From Flavobacteriales bacterium (GTDB taxonomy: Bacteria; Bacteroidota; Bacteroidia; NORP154), in the NCBI GenBank assembly GCA_012966015.1, contig DTRI01000096.1, forward strand, positions 1 through 37,962: a DNA stretch of 37,962 bases, written 5' to 3'. Under the pieces are notes generated by a model. The model searched no databases. It was given only the letters and a program-made list of their open reading frames with translations, and had not been told where the DNA came from. Both the position numbers and the translations under genes were made by a program. Shown in pieces: positions 15,467 to 23,706 of this stretch. Within the stretch, counting starts at the first letter, position 1; each line of letters begins with the position of its first letter.

Positions 15467-16312
15467 TTAGTGGATGATTATTATTCTTTTATGCAATTCA
15501 TTACTTACTTTAATCAGATATGACCCGGAGGGAACAGCGCTAACATCAATTCCTTGCTCTTGTATTTGCTCTCCAGAATACCGAAACGAGATTTGGCCGG
15601 TAATGCTGTACAGCATTACTTGATCTACCACCCATTGATTGTCATTAAATATGAAACGAATATATTGGTCGGCGGGATTGGGAAATACAGTGAGCTTGTG
15701 TTCTTTGGGAGGATACTTTGAAAATCCTACAGTAGTAGCCTGAAATACTGACAATGATGTTGTGTGAACATTCCCGGCAGGTGCCGATATTGGACTGTCA
15801 GCGGATACGCCAGCCGCATAAAGCCTGATCGGGCCAACATTAACTGATGGTGCGATCCATTGGAATTGCCAGGTAAAAAACCCCGCTCCAACATTATTCG
15901 GATTTGAGGCGCCGTAATGAGAAACATATTCCCTGGCTCCGGCCAATTGAATATATGTGTTTAAACTATCCAGTATCACGAAATCCCCCATCCTCAAATT
16001 GTTGCTGTCCAATGCAGTCATTTGAAAACCGAATATCTTCATGCTGCTATCGGTAACGGTTAACGATACATCATAAACCGTGTCGGGTTTATAACTATTC
16101 GCTCCATTATTAAACACGATATCTATACTTGCATTCGGAGGATTTAGTTCGTCCAACAAATGGCACCCGGCGGTATAGCATGTCTCCTCACCCGGAGCTC
16201 CTGTCTTGCCCGTTGGTGGAACGAGAGAAAATGTGGTCCCAATTTTATGCAATGCCAAGACCAACAATAACACAAAAACGCTGACGGCCCATTTTTTAAT
16301 CTTCCAATTCAT
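15467..16312 (-). CDS. Choice-of-anchor V domain protein with T9SS type A sorting domain
   Basis: 281 aa. N-terminal signal/anchor segment about 8-27. Just after it comes TGKTGAPGEETCYTAGCH, the conserved opening of Bacteroidota choice-of-anchor V (Reelin-like) secreted proteins, where a CxxCH-type element is common; here the cysteines are four residues apart (C-x4-CH). A beta-sandwich region follows at about 55-190, and the end is a T9SS type A domain (KLTVFPNPADQY, LYSITGQISF, GSYLIKVSN). The start lies 17 nt inside the RND pump gene, so translation is probably coupled to the efflux operon, which suggests an export or surface step in metal handling. That link, and any heme or metal binding by the Cys-His motif, is inference. 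Confidence 0.82.
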   Translation of the reverse strand: MNWKIKKWAVSVFVLLLVLALHKIGTTFSLVPPTGKTGAPGEETCYTAGCHLLDELNPPNASIDIVFNNGANSYKPDTVYDVSLTVTDSSMKIFGFQMTALDSNNLRMGDFVILDSLNTYIQLAGAREYVSHYGASNPNNVGAGFFTWQFQWIAPSVNVGPIRLYAAGVSADSPISAPAGNVHTTSLSVFQATTVGFSKYPPKEHKLTVFPNPADQYIRFIFNDNQWVVDQVMLYSITGQISFRYSGEQIQEQGIDVSAVPSGSYLIKVSNELHKRIIIIH

Positions 16313-19300
16313 CTTGGTTCTTGTTCTTTAAGTGCTTTTTTAAGGCTTTTTCACCAAAGAGATAAAATACGACCGGTGTTACAATTATATCCAATAAGGT
16401 TGAGCTGACCAGCCCTCCGATAATTACAGTAGCTACAGGGTAGAGAATTTCCTTTCCGGGAGCATCTTTGGCCAGAGTAAGGGGAATAAGTGCCAGGGCA
16501 GCAGTTAATGCTGTCATCAACACGGGTACCAGCCTTTCCAAAGATCCCCTGATTATCATTTTTCTGTCGAACCGCTCACCTTCATTTTCGACTAAATGCA
16601 CGTAGTGAGAAATCATCATAATACCGTTTCTTGAAGCTATACCGGTGAGGGTAATAAATCCAACCAATGAAGCTACAGAAAATACGCCTCCGGTGAGCTT
16701 TACAGCAACAACACTGCCTATCAATGCAAGGGGGATGTTGAGCATTACCTGTAGCACAATACGAGGAGATTTGAAGTAGGAATACAGTGCTAAGAAAATA
16801 CCCGCAAGGGAGAATAGGCTCAATATCAAAATAAGGCGAGAAGCTGACTTTTGACTTTCAAATTGACCACCATAGGTAATGAAGTATCCCTGCGGCAAAT
16901 CAATCTCTTGTTTGATCTTATCCTCCAATTCAGCGACTGTACTGCCTAAATCTCTATCCGATACATTGCATGATACTATCATCCTGCGCTGCGTATTCTC
17001 GTGATTGATGGTGTTGGGGCCATTTTCAAAATATACATCTGCAATTTCTTTTATGGGAATCAACTCCCCGGTTGGTGTTTCCATCAATGCCCTGCTGATC
17101 TCTTCAATATTGTTTCGTTCATTCTCAGGCAGCCTAAGTACCAGCTCAAAGCGTTTTTCTTTATCCAGAATTTGAGATACCACTTTCCCCTGATACATTA
17201 TCTCCAGATCCTCAACAATCTCTCCTCTTTCCAAGCCATAATATTTGATAGCGTCATCTTTGGGTCGAATTAGCAACTGTGGAATTTGAACCTGTTTCTC
17301 AATCTGTATATCAACCACGCCATCAACAGTAGAGATCGTGTTTTTTACGTTGCTGGCGTATTTTCTCAGCTCCATCAGGTCGTTTCCAAATATTTTTATG
17401 GCCACCTGTGCCCTTACGCCAGAAAGCAAGTGGTCGAGCCTGTGTGAAATCGGTTGGCCGATATTAAAGGTGATTCCCTTCAACACAGACAGCTTTTCTC
17501 TGATATCCTGAATAATCTCATCCCTGCTGCGATTATTGGCACTCTTCTTAAAAGCAACCTCAATCTCAGAATTGGCAACCGGCTCAACATGCTCGTCCAA
17601 TTCTGCCCGGCCTGTTCTTCTGGCGGTAAATGCCACTTCAGGTACTTTCAGAATTTGTTTCTCGGCAATGCTGCCCAGCTTATTGCTTTCCTCCAAAGAA
17701 GTTCCGGTCGGCGCAACTGTATTGATGGTTAGAGACCCCTCGTTGAATGGAGGTAAGAATTCAGTTCCAAAAAAAGGAACAAATGAAAGGGCGATCAGAA
17801 ACAGAGCTGCTGCACCTATCAAAACTTTCCTTGGATTGCTCAGTCCGAAGTTGAGTAGTTTGGCATCTTGCTTCTTGAGCCATCTCACCAGGCGCCCATC
17901 CTCTTCCGTCTCCATTCGCTTAATATTCGGAAGCAGATAGTAGCACATGGCCGGCGTAACTGTTAAGGCAACAAGCAATGAAGCTATTATAGATGTGATA
18001 TAGGCAATGCCAAGTGGTGCAAATATTCTTCCTTCCATGCCACTTAGAGCGAATAGGGGAATAAATACCAATACCACGATGATTGTCGCATAAACAATGG
18101 AATTACGCACTTCTGTGGAGGCATTATATATGACTTTGATTGCTGGTTGTGGATTTGCCGCATTTCGGTTTTCCCTCAGGCGCCTAAAGACATTTTCCAC
18201 ATCTACAATGGCATCATCTACCAATTCGCCAATGGCAATGGCTATTCCGCCCAGCGTCATCGTATTTATACTGATGTCGAATACTTTGAATACCAACGCG
18301 GTAATAATAAGCGACAGCGGTATCGCGGTAAGGGTTATCAGCGTAGTTCTGAAATTCAATAAAAACAGAAACAAGACGATAATAACCAGAATTGCTCCAT
18401 CCCTCAACGCCTCTATCACATTAGATAGGGCTGCATCAATAAAATCCGCTTGCCTGAAGACATCCGTATTTATCCTGACATCCGGAGGTAAGGAAGGTTG
18501 TAATTCATCCAATGCCTTTATGACTTCGGCAGTGAGATCAATAGTGCTGGCGTTGGGTTGTTTTTCTACGGTAAGTATGACTGCGGGAATACCATTCAGG
18601 CTACCGTCACCCCTTTTGAATTTCGCCCCAAATTTTACTTCCGCTACCTGAGAAATCAATATGGGCGTATTGTCAGTATATCCTATCACAATATCCTCTA
18701 TTTCCGTCAGTGACGCTATCCTGCCCAGGTTTCGTATCAATACTTCAGATCCGCTTTTATTGAAAAAATTTCCGGTAGTGTTGAGGTTTGATTTTTTCAA
18801 TGCATCCAACACTTGGTTGATGGACAGGCCTGTAGCATTGAGCTTCGGCATAGAAACCAACACCTGATACTGTAGTATATCACCACCTGTAGGAATGACC
18901 TGAGATATTCCCGGGATAGACAATAGCCTTCTGCGAATGTCGTAATCGGCTATGGTCCGTAAAATAGCCATCGACGTGGTATCCGCCGACAGCCCAATTA
19001 ACATTATCTGTCCCATAACAGATGTTATTGGACCTAATACGGGTGTAACCCCATCCGGCAAGAGCTCCTGAATGGTTTGCAATTTTTCATTGACAATTTG
19101 CCTTGCCTTGTAGATATCAGTTCCGTAATCAAACTCCACAAATACCAACCCCAAGCCGATCGAAGAATTGGAGCGGACCTGTTCAACATTGGCAGCACCA
19201 TTTAAGGCGGTTTCCACGGGCAAGGTAACCAGGGCCTCGACTTCCTCTGGCGCCATGCCCTCAGCCTCCAAAAAGACAGTTACCCTGGGGCGATTCAGGT

Positions 19301-19421
19301 CTGGTAATACATCGACTGGCAACTCCAATGCGGTATAGGTTCCGCCGATCATCAAAATGATCGCGAAAGCAATCACGATCATTCGGTTTACTAGAGAGAA
19401 CTTTATTATTTGGTTTAGCAT
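16296..19421 (-). CDS. Heavy-metal efflux RND pump (CusA/CzcA family)
   Basis: 1041 aa, the normal length for HME-RND inner-membrane pumps that export metal cations using the proton gradient. The first transmembrane helix (MIVIAFAIILMIGG) is followed by LPVDVLPDLNRPRV, typical of the family. The fourth-helix proton-relay block GELVDDAIVDVENVFRRL holds Asp402, Asp403, Asp407 and Glu409, the acidic pattern of heavy-metal rather than drug exporters. Two six-helix halves are evident (second half from about 530, then helices at 875-1025). The gene follows the adaptor gene by 29 nt and the TolC gene precedes that, giving a complete tripartite set. I cannot tell Cu/Ag from Zn/Cd/Co/Ni specificity by eye; the His-rich partners and the copper-like cluster favour Cu or Ag weakly. 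Confidence 0.93.
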   Translation of the reverse strand: MLNQIIKFSLVNRMIVIAFAIILMIGGTYTALELPVDVLPDLNRPRVTVFLEAEGMAPEEVEALVTLPVETALNGAANVEQVRSNSSIGLGLVFVEFDYGTDIYKARQIVNEKLQTIQELLPDGVTPVLGPITSVMGQIMLIGLSADTTSMAILRTIADYDIRRRLLSIPGISQVIPTGGDILQYQVLVSMPKLNATGLSINQVLDALKKSNLNTTGNFFNKSGSEVLIRNLGRIASLTEIEDIVIGYTDNTPILISQVAEVKFGAKFKRGDGSLNGIPAVILTVEKQPNASTIDLTAEVIKALDELQPSLPPDVRINTDVFRQADFIDAALSNVIEALRDGAILVIIVLFLFLLNFRTTLITLTAIPLSLIITALVFKVFDISINTMTLGGIAIAIGELVDDAIVDVENVFRRLRENRNAANPQPAIKVIYNASTEVRNSIVYATIIVVLVFIPLFALSGMEGRIFAPLGIAYITSIIASLLVALTVTPAMCYYLLPNIKRMETEEDGRLVRWLKKQDAKLLNFGLSNPRKVLIGAAALFLIALSFVPFFGTEFLPPFNEGSLTINTVAPTGTSLEESNKLGSIAEKQILKVPEVAFTARRTGRAELDEHVEPVANSEIEVAFKKSANNRSRDEIIQDIREKLSVLKGITFNIGQPISHRLDHLLSGVRAQVAIKIFGNDLMELRKYASNVKNTISTVDGVVDIQIEKQVQIPQLLIRPKDDAIKYYGLERGEIVEDLEIMYQGKVVSQILDKEKRFELVLRLPENERNNIEEISRALMETPTGELIPIKEIADVYFENGPNTINHENTQRRMIVSCNVSDRDLGSTVAELEDKIKQEIDLPQGYFITYGGQFESQKSASRLILILSLFSLAGIFLALYSYFKSPRIVLQVMLNIPLALIGSVVAVKLTGGVFSVASLVGFITLTGIASRNGIMMISHYVHLVENEGERFDRKMIIRGSLERLVPVLMTALTAALALIPLTLAKDAPGKEILYPVATVIIGGLVSSTLLDIIVTPVVFYLFGEKALKKHLKNKNQDELED

Positions 19422-19450
19422 CTTATTTCAACTTGCAATAGGCAATTTCC

Positions 19451-21184
19451 CTATTGATTTAAGTAAATAGATTTCACCTGGTAGGTGCCGTTGACAACTA
19501 TTCTTTCTTTTTCTTTTAGTCCTTTTAAAATAATTGTTTCATTGGTGTTGCCCTGGCCCAATTGCACAAAGTTCACTTTAAACAATTCCGGAGCATTATG
19601 GGTAAACACCACCGGTTTCCCGTTGAGGTCGCTTATTGCAGAAGTGGGCACTACCAGAAGATTCTCATCAGATTTCGCCGTTACGTACACGTTCGCAAAT
19701 TGTCCGGGTTTGAATAACCCCTGTGAATTATCGAGTTCCAGTATCACCTGTGAAGACTGGTTAACGGGATTCACCACGTTTCCAAAGGCTATGAGGTGTG
19801 CACTTTCAGAATAGTGCTTCTCCTCTTGTATACATTCCACAAAAAATTTGACATCCTTGCTAATCTCTATTAAATCTGGGTGGTGCAGCTGATGCATGTC
19901 TTTATCAAATATCTGTGCTTCAACCTTTAGTGTTTTGGTATTATAAACACTGAAAAGCTTTTCTCCCTGTGCAATCTGTTGTCCAATTGCCAGGTTGAAA
20001 TTGTCAACTACACCGGAGATGGGCGACTTTACACTAAGCACTTTACCCCGCGCATAATTTCCGGAGAGATTATCGTATATCTTCTTGTTTTTTAAGGCGG
20101 TTTTGTATTGTATTTCAGCTTCTATTAAATCTTTTTTAGCAACAATATCATCAATGGATTTCAGCCGCTGCAGCTCTTTTTGGGCAGCTTCATAGGCCGC
20201 CACCGCTTCGCTGCTCGCCGTTGCCAGCTGAATCTGTTCAGCTGCATCGAAATTCTGTGCTATTACCGCTAGTATTTGCCCTTTACTCACTTTTTCTCCA
20301 ATGCCAATATTGATTGACACGATCGATGCATTTTGAGGTGCAATGATCTTTGCCTCTCCGTTGGTAACGGGCATTATTTTCCCATAAAGTTTAAGCGCAT
20401 TTTGAAAATCACTAAACCCCGTTAAGGCTGTACGAATATCGAACAGAAACTGTGTTTCCTTCAGTATCTCTGCCTCATCCACGGCCATATTTCCTCTGGT
20501 GGGTTTCTCTTTCTGCTCATCGTGATCCTCTCCGCCATGGGCGAATACCGTTTCGTAGCTACCGACAGGGATTGAAATAGTCAGCAGAACGATCATCACA
20601 CTAAAGGTTTTTTGAGACATCACCTTATTTCTACCAATTAAGCGTGTAATTACAGCGCCTGCAACCAATCCAACAAACAACAGGAGCATGGCTTTCCAAT
20701 TGAACCATGAGCTTTGATCATGGCTGTGCTCATCATCCAGCATTATCTTTTTCCCAACGTCAACGCTTTCCAGGATCATTAAATCTGCTTTTCCAAAGCC
20801 TGAAATATTGGCGACCAGGCTATACTCTTTGTTCTCCGGGAAAGTGGCTTCAACGTGGTATATTCCAGGTTCATGTTGAGTCACCTTAAATTTCAGGTCC
20901 CCATCTTCTATACATGTGATTTCAATCCTGGCATTGTCAATTGCTCTATTGGTTTCATAATCAGAGACAAACAATTTCATCTCGGCATGCTCACCAGCTT
21001 CAAACGGTTCGTAGCGCAGAACTACTTCAAAGTTGTCTGAAACACTATTAACCGTAAACCAGGACTTACCTGTTGGTTTTGATTCTTCCTTTTTTTCTCC
21101 GTGATCCTCGCCGCCATGAGCCACAGCTACGAATCCTATCAAGGTCAAACTCGTTGTAATGAGAATTGTTTTTATAGATGTCAT
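19451..21184 (-). CDS. Efflux RND periplasmic adaptor with extra N-terminal module
   Basis: 577 aa, clearly longer than most adaptors. Residues 1-21 are a signal peptide followed by AHGGEDH (22-28). Residues about 40-145 form a beta-sandwich of FixH/YtkA type (EPFEAGEHAEMKLFVSD, HEPGIYHVEATFP). Then come a His-rich linker, a hydrophobic segment at 164-180, a basic stretch RLIGRNK, a second hydrophobic segment at about 194-213 and a second AHGGEDH (215-221). From about 235 it is a standard HlyD/CusB adaptor: barrel, barrel-sandwich half-motif NGEAKIIAPQNASIVSINIGIGE, coiled coil at 320-375, second half-motif VKSPISGVVDNF. It looks like two secreted proteins fused, with the second signal peptide kept as a membrane hairpin; a second start at Met189 (about 20620) is possible. 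It sits between tolC-like and RND genes. Confidence 0.9.
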   Translation of the reverse strand: MTSIKTILITTSLTLIGFVAVAHGGEDHGEKKEESKPTGKSWFTVNSVSDNFEVVLRYEPFEAGEHAEMKLFVSDYETNRAIDNARIEITCIEDGDLKFKVTQHEPGIYHVEATFPENKEYSLVANISGFGKADLMILESVDVGKKIMLDDEHSHDQSSWFNWKAMLLLFVGLVAGAVITRLIGRNKVMSQKTFSVMIVLLTISIPVGSYETVFAHGGEDHDEQKEKPTRGNMAVDEAEILKETQFLFDIRTALTGFSDFQNALKLYGKIMPVTNGEAKIIAPQNASIVSINIGIGEKVSKGQILAVIAQNFDAAEQIQLATASSEAVAAYEAAQKELQRLKSIDDIVAKKDLIEAEIQYKTALKNKKIYDNLSGNYARGKVLSVKSPISGVVDNFNLAIGQQIAQGEKLFSVYNTKTLKVEAQIFDKDMHQLHHPDLIEISKDVKFFVECIQEEKHYSESAHLIAFGNVVNPVNQSSQVILELDNSQGLFKPGQFANVYVTAKSDENLLVVPTSAISDLNGKPVVFTHNAPELFKVNFVQLGQGNTNETIILKGLKEKERIVVNGTYQVKSIYLNQ

Positions 21185-21185
21185 A

Positions 21186-22361
21186 TTATTTTCCTTTTAA
21201 ATAATTCAGTTCGATAACGGAGGCGTTATACTTTTTTAACGCTTCATAATAGTTGGTTTTTATTTCGAATGCCTGGCTAACTGAAAACAGATATTCAATA
21301 TAGCTTATCTCACCGGCGGTATAGGAACGCGATGCAGCATCCAAAATAACATCTGATTGCTTCAGGCCCACAGAATCAAAGTACTCTAATGATGCCTGGT
21401 TCGCCTGATATGCCTGAATCGCATCGAACCATTTGAAGTTAAAATTCTGCGCCGCCATTGCGCCTTCAAATGATCTCTTCTCAGCATTCGCTTTTGCAGC
21501 CTTAATGCGTGCAGTATGGGTCCAAAACCATAGGGGTAGCGATAATCCAAATTGAAATCGATACGTTGTCGATGAGGTGAGCTCAGCCTGATTCATGTAA
21601 CCAAATGAAAAATCTGGAGCCAATCCAAATTTTGCCAATTTCAGCTCTTTCCTGGCCACGACCGTGTTTTGGTTGGCATAATCAATAAATAGTCCCGAAG
21701 AAGGTGCTTCAATGATACTTTCATTGTAATCAAGCTTTTCATATGCACTAGCAGTAAGCATGCCCTTTATATCAATTCCTGTGAGCAAGCTGAGGCCTAA
21801 TTGAGCACTTTTCAATTGGGCCCGTGTCTGAGCGAGTTCAACAGAAGCTTCGCCTGCCCTGGCCTCTGCACTCGTGAGCTCAAGGAGTCCAACATCCCCA
21901 GCCTTATGGCGCTTGTCGGTTGCCAGATAATGGGCTGTGAAAATACTATCCTGTGTGACCGCCTGCCTGGCTCTTGCTTCTGAATACTGAAGCTGATTGT
22001 AAGCCCGGCTAGCCTGTCGGATAACGGCAGCCCTGCTAATCCGTATGCCTGCTTCTGCCAGTTTTACTTTCTCCTTTCCTACTTTGGATTGCTGAATGTA
22101 AACCAAAGGGTTATCAATGCTCTGTTGAATTCCAGGCGTGAAGAATTCGCCCGTTGGCGCCTCCAGCATCAATTGAGGGTCCGGCAGGCTAAAGCTTCCC
22201 TTCTTCAAGGCTCTCTGTTCTTCCAGCTCCAATTGCGCTGCTTTTAAATACGGGTGCTTTTTCAAAGTCTCGGCAATAGCGCTGTCCAGGCTGATTGTGG
22301 ACTGAGCAAACAACCCCAACCAAACGCATACGAGTAAAGCAGATAGCGTAACTCCTTTCAT
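21186..22361 (-). CDS. TolC-family outer membrane efflux protein (CusC/CzcC-like)
   Basis: 391 aa with a signal peptide (ends LFAQ at about 20). The long helical regions rich in Ala, Glu and Gln (LDSAIAETLKKHPYLKAAQLELEEQRALKKG; AEARAGEASVELAQTRAQLKSAQLGL) and the internal repeat of the outer-membrane-efflux fold are visible, as are the family's YTAGEISYIEYLFSVSQAFE block and the conserved LPDPQLML after the first helix pair. It forms the outer-membrane duct of the tripartite pump. Its stop is 1 nt from the adaptor gene's start, so translation is coupled. It is somewhat shorter than typical 420-aa TolC-like proteins, but both halves appear present. Confidence 0.9.
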   Translation of the reverse strand: MKGVTLSALLVCVWLGLFAQSTISLDSAIAETLKKHPYLKAAQLELEEQRALKKGSFSLPDPQLMLEAPTGEFFTPGIQQSIDNPLVYIQQSKVGKEKVKLAEAGIRISRAAVIRQASRAYNQLQYSEARARQAVTQDSIFTAHYLATDKRHKAGDVGLLELTSAEARAGEASVELAQTRAQLKSAQLGLSLLTGIDIKGMLTASAYEKLDYNESIIEAPSSGLFIDYANQNTVVARKELKLAKFGLAPDFSFGYMNQAELTSSTTYRFQFGLSLPLWFWTHTARIKAAKANAEKRSFEGAMAAQNFNFKWFDAIQAYQANQASLEYFDSVGLKQSDVILDAASRSYTAGEISYIEYLFSVSQAFEIKTNYYEALKKYNASVIELNYLKGK

Positions 22362-22408
22362 TTTCTATTTTTCAATTTGTCCATCTCCATCCGGTAGTTT
22401 CATTAATG

Positions 22409-23008
22409 TCAATGTTGATGCCCATGACCACCGTGGTTTTCATGCTGGTGTCCGTGATCATCATGGCTTTCCTTGGGAAACTTCGCTATAACCGTTTTTT
22501 CGTTCACCACAAAGCTGACTATACTCGTGAAGGAAGAGGCTCCCTCCTTTAGCTCAAGTGTAAAATGATCATCTCCTTCCGGAGATAATTTATCACTGAT
22601 GGTTTCATCGCTAAACTGTAGAATAACCGTTCCCGTAACATCTTTGTTGGTGATTGATTTTTCCGCTCCGTCCAGGAGGTAGTAGCTGACTTTACCTGCG
22701 CCCACAACCTGTTCAATATGGTAATCACCTGCCGTCTTTACAACTCCTCCATGAGGCGAGCCGTGGGCGTGGTCCTCGCCGCCATGTTTATGGGCTATCT
22801 TAGCTGCTGTGTGTTCATGCGTTTCTTCTGTTGCATGCTCATGAAAATGTTCTTCCCCTTTGCTGTGTTGCTGTGTGTGTGCTTCATCGTGTTTGTCCTC
22901 ATGCGCTTCTTCGCCGTGGTTTTCTTTCGAATTTCCACAACCCATTATGGCAATAGAGCCCATCGCAAACAGCGTTGCTATTCCTATAGTTGAAATTGAT
23001 TTGTACAT
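22409..23008 (-). CDS. Histidine-rich metal-binding lipoprotein
   Basis: 199 aa with 25 histidines. The signal peptide ends in a lipobox (IAIMGC, Cys24). Residues 27-90 are dominated by His, Glu and Lys (EEHFHEHATEETHEH, KHGGEDHAHGSPHGG), the middle 90-175 is a small beta-rich domain (GDYHIEQVVGAGKVSYYLLDG, TVILQFSD) and the tail is again His-rich (HDDHGHQHENHGGHGHQH). It shares the HGGEDH motif with the adaptor protein encoded downstream. The likely role is a periplasmic metal buffer or metal-delivery protein for the pump. It lies 47 nt upstream of the TolC-like gene in the same operon. The fold of the central domain I do not recognise. Confidence 0.82.
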   Translation of the reverse strand: MYKSISTIGIATLFAMGSIAIMGCGNSKENHGEEAHEDKHDEAHTQQHSKGEEHFHEHATEETHEHTAAKIAHKHGGEDHAHGSPHGGVVKTAGDYHIEQVVGAGKVSYYLLDGAEKSITNKDVTGTVILQFSDETISDKLSPEGDDHFTLELKEGASSFTSIVSFVVNEKTVIAKFPKESHDDHGHQHENHGGHGHQH

Positions 23009-23196
23009 TGTTTTTTCTTTTTGTGTTTCGTGAAATGAGTCTAATTACTTGCCTATTTAGCTGTCATCCAGAGCGGATGAGTCCACCAAAAACAGTGCAA
23101 CAAGAAAGGCTTGCTTGTATCTAAAAAGCATTATAGAAAAAGGCATGGTCCTCCCTGCTTACTCACCATTAGCTTCTGGCAAACAAGAGAGGAAAA

Positions 23197-23652
23197 TCAG
23201 ACGAGGAAAGAGTGAAAAAGGACACGTAGATCTGACACTATCAAGGGAGGTGCCTTGTTTAAATAGTCCTTTCTCTGAATCATCAGGCCCAAATTAGCCG
23301 GGGATTTATTCAACTGTGTAAATAAATCAGTTGAAGGGAGAATTATTTTTATTCCACCAACGGGAATGGTTGTATTGGACAAAGCGGCGAAGAATACCGG
23401 TACGGATTCATTGCAGCAATCTTTTTCGGAATTATTATCATGGTCATGCCCCTTGTCTTTGTGATCATGTTCTACAACCGCAGAGCCGCTTCCGTGGTGA
23501 TGGTCATGACCATAAGGGTGGCTGTGTTCCACTCCCATTTTATCTATGACGTGGGCAACGTTGCAAAGGATGTTTGCAGTAAAGACACCAGCGAGTATCC
23601 CTAGCATTACCACGCTACCCATCCTGATTCCTATGTGTTTTCTTACATGCAT
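23197..23652 (-). CDS. HYC_CC_PP-like His-rich membrane protein
   Basis: 151 aa. A hydrophobic N-terminal segment (about 11-30) is followed by a His/Asp-rich stretch (SHPYGHDHHHG, EHDHKDKGHDHD), a CC pair at about 79-80 and the end KAPPLIVSDLRVLFHSFLV. The CC pair and the PP...LF..FL ending are the features that name the HYC_CC_PP family, small Bacteroidota proteins next to Cus-type pumps; the HYC motif itself is not present, a possible equivalent being ILCNVAH. An in-frame Met at residue 11 is an alternative start. It probably binds metal in the periplasm and is the first gene of the efflux operon, 188 nt before the lipoprotein gene. No TAnnTTTG promoter was found in front of it. Confidence 0.7.
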   Translation of the reverse strand: MHVRKHIGIRMGSVVMLGILAGVFTANILCNVAHVIDKMGVEHSHPYGHDHHHGSGSAVVEHDHKDKGHDHDNNSEKDCCNESVPVFFAALSNTTIPVGGIKIILPSTDLFTQLNKSPANLGLMIQRKDYLNKAPPLIVSDLRVLFHSFLV

Positions 23653-23706
23653 TGAACCGCTTTAACGTAGCATTTGCTGTTTTGGTTGCATTAATCCGGT
23701 ATTTCT

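Noticed and set aside
18097-18651. Long open frame (184 codons) on the plus strand.
   Set aside because: It lies wholly antisense to the well-conserved RND pump gene and its translation resembles no protein family; it is a shadow.
23255-23262. A TTGTTTAA half-match to the ArsR operator in the efflux region.
   Set aside because: It is inside a coding region, lacks the second half-site and has no -7 box at the expected distance.
13391-23652. The metal island as an intact transposon or integrative element.
   Set aside because: No transposase, integrase, terminal inverted repeats or attachment-site duplication could be found at its edges.
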